Source: a virus
Strand: one strand, 5' to 3'
Length of the DNA: 64,000 nt
Virus record (IMG/VR): IMGVR_UViG_3300003937_000343
Span: 1-64,000 of that record
The translations under genes and the position numbers were made by a program. This document shows positions 1 to 9,700 of the stretch, in pieces; position 1 is the stretch's first letter, and every line of letters starts with the position of its first letter. Under the pieces are notes generated by a model. It searched no databases, was not told the DNA's origin, and saw only the letters and a list, made by a program, of their open reading frames with translations.

Positions 1-477
1 AATAGAATCATTATACCGAGTTATGATAGTGATGGAGTATTGAATTATTTCGTAGGGAGAGATTTTTATAAGGGTGGAATGAAATACAAAAATCCCCCTA
101 TACCTAAAGATATTATCGGATTCGACTTGTATATAGATTGGAGTCAACCGATTGTTCTTTGTGAGGGAGTATTTGATGCCATTGCTATTAAAAATAACTC
201 TATACCATTATTCGGTAAAACCATATTACCTAAACTTTATGAAAAGATAATAAAAAATCGGGTTAAACATATAATAATTTCTTTGGATGAAGACGCATTT
301 AAAGACTCTTTAAAAATGATAAAAAAATTCTTTAACTCTGGAATTTCCGTAAACTTTGTCAAACTTACGGAAACCGACCCAAGTGAATTGGGATATATAA
401 AAATGATTGACAAACTAAATACTTCAACCGAAGTAAACTTTAAAGAACTAATGAGAATGAAAATTTATGGAAAATAA
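1..477 (+). CDS. DnaG/TOPRIM-type DNA primase, C-terminal part (5' end outside window)
   Basis: The reading frame is open from base 1, so the gene starts upstream; about 158 residues are visible. A TOPRIM fold is indicated by the acidic turn LCEG near visible residue 53, followed about 40 residues later by SLDEDA, the pair that binds catalytic metal in DnaG-family primases. By family knowledge it would make RNA primers for lagging-strand replication. The stop overlaps the start of the SbcCD-like gene by 11 bases, placing it in a replication/recombination block. The N-terminal zinc-binding or helicase parts cannot be judged. A different TOPRIM protein is possible but less likely. Confidence 0.72.
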   Translation, partial: NRIIIPSYDSDGVLNYFVGRDFYKGGMKYKNPPIPKDIIGFDLYIDWSQPIVLCEGVFDAIAIKNNSIPLFGKTILPKLYEKIIKNRVKHIIISLDEDAFKDSLKMIKKFFNSGISVNFVKLTETDPSELGYIKMIDKLNTSTEVNFKELMRMKIYGK

Positions 478-3436
478 AATAAAAGTTCCGTTTCGGAAAC
501 TTAAACACATACACCACATATCAGATATACAAATTCGTAATCTGAAACGACATAGAGAATATGAAGAAGTATTCAATGGATTATATGAAGAAGTAAAAAA
601 GAATCCAGATAATGCCGTAGCATATATTGGTGGTGATATAGCTCATTCTAAGTGTGAGATGTCCCCAGAGTTAATTGACCAATTATCTCGATTATTCAAA
701 AATTTAGCAGATATAGTTCCTACAATTATTATTGCAGGAAATCACGATTGTAATCTAAATAATCTAAATAGAATGGATTGTTTAACACCTATCGTAGAAA
801 ACTTAAATCATCCAAACTTACACTATCTAAAACGAACAGGGATTTATACCTGTGCGGATACAGATTTTATAGTATGGGATGTGTGGGATAGTGAAAAAGA
901 TTATATTAAAGCAAAAGATGTTCCAGGTGATAGAAACAAAGTTGTATTGTTTCATGGAACGGTAGATAGAAGTGAAACTGATTTAGGATTTAAGCTACCA
1001 AGTAAAGTTAAGATGTCAATGTTCAAAGGATATGATTTAGGATTACTTGGTGATATACACAAAAGACAACATTTGAATAAAGAAGAAACCATTTCTTATT
1101 GTGGTTCATTAGTTCAACAAAATCATGGTGAAGATATTGGTAAAGGTTATTTACTATGGGATGTACCAAATAGAAAATCAGAATACATAGAAATACATAA
1201 TGATTTTGGTTATTATACAGTTGATATAGATAATGGTAAATTACCAGAACTTCCAAATCTACCTAATAAACCACGAGTTCGTATTAGAGTAAGTAATACC
1301 AAACCCGCTCAGTTAAAACGATTGTTAGCTAAACTACATAAAATGACTAATATTCAAGAATCAGTTGTTACGAGAGTAGATGGTTTGAGTACAGAAAAGA
1401 TTCGTGATAAGAAAATTAATCTTGGGGATATTAATAGTGTAGGTTATCAATATAAATTAATTAGTGAGTATTTAAGTAACAATTATATGGTTGATGATGA
1501 CACCATGATAAAGATAAAAAAAGTACTTACTGATTTAAATGCAGTTATACCAGAATCAGATGTTCAACGAAATGTACATTGGAAATTAAAGAAATTTGAA
1601 TTTAGTAATCTGTTTAGTTATGGTGAAGATAATGTAGTAGATTTTACAAAACTAAATGGTGTAGTTGGATTATTTGCACCTAATGCTGCAGGTAAATCAG
1701 GACTATTAGATGCTCTATGTTTTAACTTATTTGATATGAGTTCTCGAGCATATAAGGCAGATAAAATTATTAATAATTCAAAATCTAATTTACATTGTAG
1801 AGTTAATTTTGAGATAGATGGTACAGATTACTTTATTGAAAAAACAGGTAAAAAGAATTTACGAACAGGTCATGTAAAGGTAGATATAGAATTTTGGATG
1901 ATTGATGAAACTGGTGATAAGATTAGTTTAAATGGAGACCAACGAAGAACTACACAAAATAACATCAAACGAGTTATTGGTAGTTATGAAGATTTTATTT
2001 TAACATCTATGAGTTCACAAAATAACTCAACTGTATTTATTGATAAAACACAAAAAGAACGAAAAGAGTTATTATCTCAATTTATGGGATTGAATATATT
2101 TGATAGATTATACACACAAGCATCCGAAGATATTAAAGAAGTGAATACACTTTTAAAAGACTTTAAGAAATCAGATTATGATAGTGAGTTAGCATCAATA
2201 ACAAATGATTTGATTTTGTTAACATCAAAACAAAAAGATTTCAAAAAAGATGAACGAGTTTTAAAAAAATCAATTAAAGAAATAATATCAGAAATAAAAG
2301 AAGAGACTAAAAGATTAAAACCAGTTGATGATAGTTTACGAGATATTGATGATTTAAAAACTGAAGAAACAAAACTTAGAGGTATGTTTGGTAATGTAGA
2401 TTTAAAACTTGATGAGTTACAAGTAGAAGAATATGATTTACAAAAAGCAATAGAAGATATTACTAAGAAGATATCAAGTTATAAACGAGATGGTGTTCAA
2501 GACAAATATTATGAATTGGAAAAACTTGAAGAAGAACGAGATTTATTTCAAATAGAAATAGATAAGTTAAAACAAGATGTACGAGTTAAGTTAGATAAGA
2601 TTGAAAAACTTGGTGATTTGACTTATGATGAAGATTGTAATGATTGTATGAGTAATCCATTTACATTGGATGCCATAGAGACTAAAAAGAATCTCAATAA
2701 AGATAAATTACTTGCTCAAGATTATGTAAGTAAAAAACAACATATGGAAGATGAGATTCAGAAACGATTTAAGGTTCGTGCATTTAAAAAAGATTTAGAT
2801 GAATTAACAGAACAATATAATCAAAAAGAAATGTATGAATCACGAGTTAATTCAGATATCAAATTAATGAAAGAAAAGAAATCTAATATACAGAATCAGT
2901 TAAATTTAATCACAAGTGATATATCAAAATCACAATCACAAGAACAAGATGTAATGTTTAATTCACAAGTAGAAATAGAAATAGAAAAGTTACAAAGTAA
3001 TGATGATGATTTGGATTATCAATTAGATATGGTAAGTAAAAAATTAACTACATTACATGGTGATATACAAGTACTGAGAACCAATGAAAAACAAATCAAT
3101 GATAACATCAATAAAGTAGAAGAACTTGAAGATTCACATCAGGCATATCAATACTTACTTGAGGCAATAAAACGAGATGGTGTACCTTATGATTTGATTA
3201 GTAAATCATTACCTACAATTGAGGGAGCAGTAAATGATATCTTGGCTCAAATAGTTGACTTTAGTATTGTGTTTAATATGGATGGAAAAGTTATTGATAC
3301 TCATATCGTATATGATGATGATAGAGTATGGCCATTAGAATTATCAAGTGGTATGGAACGATTCATTAGTTCTCTTGCAATAAGAGTTGGTTTAATGAAT
3401 GTTAGTAATTTACCACGAAGTAACTTACTTTATTAG
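467..3436 (+). CDS. SbcD/Mre11-SbcC/Rad50-like fused recombination nuclease, truncated before Walker B
   Basis: The first ~330 residues are a calcineurin-like phosphoesterase (gp47/SbcD/Mre11 type): HISDIQ near the N-terminus, GGD, AGNHD, LFHG and LGDIHKR. In motif I the usual D-x-H reads D-I-Q. The rest is gp46/SbcC/Rad50-like: Walker A APNAAGKS (K410), long coiled-coil arms, a CNDC zinc hook near residue 723 and the ABC signature LELSSGM near residue 960. The protein then ends ...NLLY at 989 aa, just where Walker B, the D-loop and the H-loop should follow. In T4 this function is split into gp46 and gp47, which process DNA ends for recombination-dependent replication. Without Walker B the ATPase should be inactive unless completed by another polypeptide. 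Confidence 0.9.
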   Translation: MENKIKVPFRKLKHIHHISDIQIRNLKRHREYEEVFNGLYEEVKKNPDNAVAYIGGDIAHSKCEMSPELIDQLSRLFKNLADIVPTIIIAGNHDCNLNNLNRMDCLTPIVENLNHPNLHYLKRTGIYTCADTDFIVWDVWDSEKDYIKAKDVPGDRNKVVLFHGTVDRSETDLGFKLPSKVKMSMFKGYDLGLLGDIHKRQHLNKEETISYCGSLVQQNHGEDIGKGYLLWDVPNRKSEYIEIHNDFGYYTVDIDNGKLPELPNLPNKPRVRIRVSNTKPAQLKRLLAKLHKMTNIQESVVTRVDGLSTEKIRDKKINLGDINSVGYQYKLISEYLSNNYMVDDDTMIKIKKVLTDLNAVIPESDVQRNVHWKLKKFEFSNLFSYGEDNVVDFTKLNGVVGLFAPNAAGKSGLLDALCFNLFDMSSRAYKADKIINNSKSNLHCRVNFEIDGTDYFIEKTGKKNLRTGHVKVDIEFWMIDETGDKISLNGDQRRTTQNNIKRVIGSYEDFILTSMSSQNNSTVFIDKTQKERKELLSQFMGLNIFDRLYTQASEDIKEVNTLLKDFKKSDYDSELASITNDLILLTSKQKDFKKDERVLKKSIKEIISEIKEETKRLKPVDDSLRDIDDLKTEETKLRGMFGNVDLKLDELQVEEYDLQKAIEDITKKISSYKRDGVQDKYYELEKLEEERDLFQIEIDKLKQDVRVKLDKIEKLGDLTYDEDCNDCMSNPFTLDAIETKKNLNKDKLLAQDYVSKKQHMEDEIQKRFKVRAFKKDLDELTEQYNQKEMYESRVNSDIKLMKEKKSNIQNQLNLITSDISKSQSQEQDVMFNSQVEIEIEKLQSNDDDLDYQLDMVSKKLTTLHGDIQVLRTNEKQINDNINKVEELEDSHQAYQYLLEAIKRDGVPYDLISKSLPTIEGAVNDILAQIVDFSIVFNMDGKVIDTHIVYDDDRVWPLELSSGMERFISSLAIRVGLMNVSNLPRSNLLY

Positions 3437-3462
3437 AGATCAAAAAAGTTAATAGTTTGAGC

Positions 3463-3651
3463 TCAGTTCGATTTAGTAGAGACTGATGGCATCTTAGGAC
3501 GATTCTGAGTACTACTTGAATCGTTATACATCTTAAAAATCTGTTGATTTAAAACCGAAGATGCAGATACTCGGTTTTGTTTACACCAATATCTGAACCA
3601 ATCCATTAAATCTGTATCTAATGTAAAATTATATCTTTGTTTATTTTTCAT
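3463..3651 (-). CDS. Small ribbon-helix-helix-like protein (62 aa)
   Basis: This is the only convincing minus-strand gene. The start at 3651 is preceded on the minus strand by AAGGAAG at good spacing, so it is unlikely to be a shadow frame. The sequence begins basic, then has a short strand (RYNFTLDTDL) followed by two predicted helices (DWFRYWCKQN and VSASSVLNQQIFKM), the pattern of Arc/MetJ-type ribbon-helix-helix DNA-binding proteins; the tail is polar. It faces the 3' end of the truncated SbcC-like gene and diverges from the fibre operon, so it could be a small regulator. Family assignment is inferred from the pattern only. Confidence 0.6.
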   Translation of the reverse strand: MKNKQRYNFTLDTDLMDWFRYWCKQNRVSASSVLNQQIFKMYNDSSSTQNRPKMPSVSTKSN

Positions 3652-3709
3652 TTATACTTCCTTTATACACACTTCATATATATTAATAAGTATTAAATTT
3701 TAAAGTTTT

Positions 3710-3720
3710 GATATTTATTA
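3710..3720 (+). promoter_or_regulatory. Recurrent intergenic motif, candidate promoter for the fibre operon
   Basis: GATATTTATTA lies 27 bases before the fibre-gene start. The same 11-base element (consensus [G/T]ATATTTAT[A/T][A/T]) recurs in six other gaps of this window. A promoter role is inferred from position; no -35-like partner is evident. Confidence 0.45.
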
Positions 3721-3747
3721 ATGTAACCCAAACGGAGTTTTTCCAAC

Positions 3748-6700
3748 ATGGCAATATTAAAAAGAACCAATAAATATCAAGGATTGAAAGATATAGATGT
3801 ATTAGTTGAAGAAAGTGGATTGTCTTCACAATATTTTAATATCTATGATGTTCCTTCCAATATACCGCAAGGTAGGTCTTCATTCCTATTAGCTGGTTCG
3901 CCATTTCTTAAAAATTTTGTAGAACTAAAAGTAGAAATATTAGACTCTGCTGGCCAAACGGTTTATACTGAACCAGTATCAAATTATATTGAAGGAAATG
4001 CTCGTAGAGTATCAATTGAAGTATATGATGATACTGCTCCTGGTGATGCTTTTCTTTATATTGTAGGTGAGTTAAAAGATAACTTTAGAAGTGTTTCTGG
4101 CCAACAACGACAAAATTTAGAAGTAACAGATAAATTTTTAGACTCTGAAATTCTTAATAATCTTGGTGGAAATGATGTACCACATGATTTTCAAAATATA
4201 TATAATGTAAGATATATACGACCTATTTTTATAAATACGGTAATTCCAAATTCCGAACCAATATATTTTTATCAACAACCACGAGTTACCGTTACTGAAA
4301 TTTTAAAGGGATATGTTGTAGAAACAAGCGTTTCAAGTTCATATGAAATTACTGGTAGTGTAAGTGTAGACCCAATTCCAGATTTAAAACCAAAAGACCC
4401 TGAACCAGATCCAATAGATGGATTTAGTAAAGGAATGAATGATGGTGCTCGTGATGAAATTGGAAATGAATTAGAAATATTTAAAAATAGAAGAAGTTCC
4501 AAAATTGATCCATTGAGACATAGTAACTACTCATCTCGTGGTAGAGTAATGAGAAGAGAATCTCCTGAAATAGATAGGTTTACTATTACTGTTGGTTCTA
4601 TGGAAACTTCACCTGAGAATACCACAAGTGATGCTGTAACGAGTGCATTTGTTGGTGGTGAAATAACAATTAACAACCCAAGTGTGGATTCTACATTATA
4701 TCCACCAGATGAATATACAATTCCAACTCAATATAAATCATCAATTAAAAAAGTCAATAATGAGAAAACTCTTGTACCACTTGATGATTTTGTAATTACA
4801 AAAAAATCTACAGGCGAAAAAGTACCAGTTCAAATAGACGAGGCTAATAATAATGTTACGATGTCGGTTACACCAACACCGCCACAAATTATTAGTACAA
4901 CACACTATCGTTCATATGCGGATATTATTGTTGGTAATTTACATACATTTAGTGGAGATGTTTATAAAGCAAAAATTTATGCAAGAAGTAAAGGAACTCT
5001 TGGAGATTTTGAACCTGTATATGATGCTTCAATAGAAGCACCACAAGTATTAATAGATAGTTATAGTGAAACAGGATTTAAGAATACAGGTTATTTTTAT
5101 ACACAATCAATAGTTGATGATTATTGGGATGTAGTAAATGGTACGGCTACTCAAAACAATAGTAAGTTTATTGATGGTGTTTTAATTAGTGGTTCTAATG
5201 CGGGATTTACACCAGAACATTCAACTGTAAATACGGTAGAATTCAATACTTCACATAGTTATGATTTACAAACAGGAGTACCATATACTCTTGAGTTTAA
5301 TGCCTATTATTATAAAGAAGATAAATCAGATAAAGATGGAGTTAGTACTAAACAAGCAGAATTAGAAGTATTTCTAAGTGGTTCTGCCATGACGGGTGGT
5401 TCTGAAGAAAATCATAAATTGGGTAAAGTAGTTGTTAATGATAATACAACTGAAGGCCAAGTTCTTGGGGTTCACAATACATTTACATCTGCCATAACTG
5501 GTACACCATCTACACATCTAAAATTCAAAGCAACTTCAGGTCGTTGGATAATTCAAGATATTTTATTACGACCACATAGTGAAACAAATTTCAATCCTTC
5601 TTATTTTAGAACTATTGTTCCTATGACACATCCGCTACCTAAGAAACCAGATCAATATGATTTCTTGGTGGAGTTTTATGATTTAAATAATAATATTGCA
5701 GAAACAATTTCTGTTAAAGAGAATATAGATTTTGTAGGGGCACCACAAAATATAGATGGTGAGGATAACTTACTTAGTGGTTCTTTGTTTATAGGAAATG
5801 CACAAGGTAGTGGTTTTGAGATGGCAGGAGCATCTTCTGCATATATGAGGTCTCTTACCTACGAGGGATTCGATAAAACTATCGCAAGTAGTAGTGGTGG
5901 ATTTATGATATGGAGTGGTTCAGTCGGTGGACGATTATCTTCAAGTGAAGATTATGATGGTGTTGGATTAGAGATTGTAGATGCTCATGGTGCAACAGAT
6001 AGATATTTAAAGTTTAGAACAAATCCAAGTACATTCCAAGTTGTAACTGATGATTTCTTTTTAGGACAGACGGATTCAACATTTGTTAGTGGTTCAAATG
6101 GAAACTTACATATAAGTTCAAGTAATTTTGAAGTACAACCTGATGGTGATGTTATTATGTCAGGTACAATTACTGCAACTGCTGGTAACATTGGTGATTG
6201 GACAATATCAGGTGGGGATATCGTTGGTGCTAATATTACTATGGATGCTGATAGTTCAAGAATTTATAAGACGGATGATAATGCTGACCTAACTGGTTAT
6301 TATATGGACTTTACTCCAGGTTCAAATTATTATATACGATTTGGAACTAACTTTGCCGTATCTTCATCGGGTACACTTATTGCTGAAGGTGCAATAATTG
6401 AGGGTGTTTTAACATCATCAGAAGGTTTGATTGCTAATTGGACAATAGATTCAGATTCAATTTATAAACTTACTTCAGGTAAATATAGTGGACTATCTTC
6501 AACTGGAGATACTCGATTCTTTGGTGGAGCTTCATCATTAACAGCAACAGGAAGTGCACCATTTAATGTTAAGGCAACTGGAGATATAACGGGTTCAAGT
6601 GTATTATTTACTGGTGGTAAAATTGCTAACTTTACAATAGATGGACATAGTTTAACCACAACTGGTGTTGAGATTAATGATTCAACACAAACTCTTTTTA

Positions 6701-9700
6701 TAAGTTCAAGTGCATTTAAAGTAAAACACGATGGTGAAGTAAGCGGTTCAGATGTATTATTTACTGGTGGTAAAGTTGGTGGATTTGAAATTGTTAGTGA
6801 TGGATTAAGTTCTGTTAATGACTCATTTCAAGTTACAGGTTCAACAGGACAAGTTAGTGGTTCTCAAGTATATTTCGATGGTGGTAAAATTGGTGGATTT
6901 GTACTTACATCAACTGAATTATATAGTTTAGATAGTGGAACACCAGACTCTACTCCTGATACAGGTATCACAATAGATACAACAGGTGGTGGAAATAGTA
7001 AAGGTGTAATAAGAATTTATGACGGAACTACTGTAAATGCTGCTTTAGGTAATTGGACAAGTGGTAAATATGGTATTTATGCTCAAGAAGGTTTAATTGG
7101 TGGTTGGACTGTTACTTCAACCGAGTTATATAATTTAGCAAGTGGAACACCTGATTCATCCCCAGATACAGGTATGACAATAGATACAACAGGTGGTTCA
7201 AATAGTGCAGCAGTAGTACGAGTTTATGATGGAACTACTGTAAATGCCGCTTTAGGTAATTGGGCTAGTGGAAAATATGGTGTTTATGCAATTGAAGGAG
7301 ATATTGGTGGATGGGTAATAGATTCCAATAGTATATATAAAAATAATATAGTATTAAGTTCTAACAATTCTATAATTTCTATTGGTGGTACTACTTTCGG
7401 AAGTGCTGGAATACAACTTCAATATGCAGATTCACAAGGTAAGTTTTATGCTGGTGATGGTTCTAATAATCATATACGATATAATGAAACTGGTGTTGAT
7501 ATAAAAACTGCTAAATTTGAATTAGATACACCAACTCTTGATATTAGTTCTACAAATAGAAGAATAACAATTTCCGATACAGACGGATCAACAGAGTATG
7601 TGAGAATTGGTGAAGTCTCTACAGACGCAAGTGATAAATATGGTATAAAAGTTTGGGATGGAACAGGAACAAATGATACTACAGATTTAATTGCAATGTT
7701 TGGTGAACAAGGAAATAAAATTGCTGGTTGGGAGATTACAGGAACTCAAATTAGAACTATACCAACTGCAGGATTAGGTGGATTATTTGCAGAAGGTGAA
7801 AATGGATTAATTATACATTCAAGTGGTAGATTGGAAAGTGCAGATTTTGCAACTAACTTAAAAGGTTGGAGAATTGATACATTAGGTAATGGTACAGCAG
7901 AATTTGAAAACGCAAGAATTAGAGGAACACTAAGAACTGCCGTGTTTGAAAAAGAAAGTGTGAATGTTGTTGGTGGACAATTAATGGTTGCAAACGCAAC
8001 AACACTTGAACCATTGAGAAGTGGAAGTGTTATATTGGCTGGTAATTCAGGTTCTTCGGCTACCGATGTAACGATGAGTATGGCAAATATTAGTGGATTT
8101 GTTAAAGATGAAATTATAAAGGCTAAAAGGGTTGGACAAACTGGATTTAGTGTAGAGTATTTACAAGTAACGGGTTCTAAGAGATATTCCACAGACCCAG
8201 CATTAGCACATATTACTGGTTCACAAATAGACCCAGATGGATTAGCAGGAGAACTTTATGTTGGTAGGGGATATGGAACGATTACAAATATTTCATCATC
8301 AATTGGTACATTAGATGGTAATATATCTAATCCCGCTAAATATAGTACAAGTCAAAGTATTGTTTTGGATTTGGGTAGTAATACAGTTAATGTACAAGAT
8401 GTAATAAAAATTGGTACTGAGAAATTTAAAATTATTTCTGGTTCGGTTACTGGGAATACTGGGGCTGATCAAACAGTTGAAGTATTAAGAGATTTTCATA
8501 ATACAGACACAGGATCTCATTCTGATGGAGCAACTGTATTTAAAATAAATGGGGATAATGAATTCTTACAAGGATTGGTTTCAACTGCTGTATCATATAA
8601 TGAAGGACAAGTTTTTGTATCGACTGGTAAATATGATGCTTCGGCAGATTTATCAAGTGGTTATATACTGATGAATGCTAATCCAAATGATATCTCGACA
8701 CCATATATGGATATTGTTGAGAGAACTGGTAGTGGAGTTTATGATTTACAATTAAGAACAAGACTTGGTGATTTAAGTGGATTAAGTAGTGCTTATTTAT
8801 ATGGAGATGAAGAACCAGGATTTGGGTTATATACAGAAAATGGTTTCTTTAGAGGAACTCTACATGCAATGACAGGAAGTATTCATGGAATACTTAATGT
8901 GGCTACACAACAAGGTGGTATAGAAACTGGACAAAAAATTACTATTGGTAGAGGAGTAGATGGAACACACGATGGTTTTAGAATTAATAATAATAACTAT
9001 TGGTTTACAACTGGTGAATTTCGTGCAGGTGATGCAACAAATTATTTTCATGTAAGTGGCACGGAAGCAAATATAGCAAGTAATATATCAATTAAAACAG
9101 ATGACTTTAATATTGATACTTCAACATTTGATGTAAGTACAGATAATGGTGGTAAAGTTGCATTAGGAACTTTAACAGGTGTAAATCCATCAACAACTAA
9201 TCGTGGGTTGTTTGCAAGTGGCAGTGGAGAAGTTTTAATAAAAGGTGGTACTGATAGTAGTAAAGATTATTTATTATTTAATGAATCTGGTATGACGATA
9301 AGTGTTGATGATATTGATATTACGGCTACCGAGTTTGATTTATCAAGTACTGGTTTAAAAATTGATAATGATCATATTCATTTAGGAACAATAACAACCG
9401 ATACCGATGTAACTGGAGCTGGATTTTATGCAAGTAGTAGTGGAGTGTTTAGGGTTCAAGGTGATGCAGATAATTATCTAAGAATATCTGCAGGTGCAAT
9501 GGATATTAAATCCGAAACTTTTAATTTAGATGCAACTACAGTTGTAATAGATTCTGCAACCAATAGTGGTAAGATAGCACTTGGAGCATCACCAAATTCG
9601 AGTATTGCAGGAACTGGTAAGGGTGTTTATATGGATGGAACTGGTGATTTCTTACTTTATGGAAGTGCTACTAATTTATTTAAATTTGACGCAGCTGGTA

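Noticed and set aside
3670-3747. tRNA or CRISPR repeat in the gap before the fibre gene
   Set aside because: No cloverleaf or spaced repeats; only an AT-rich stretch, the promoter-like motif and the ribosome site.
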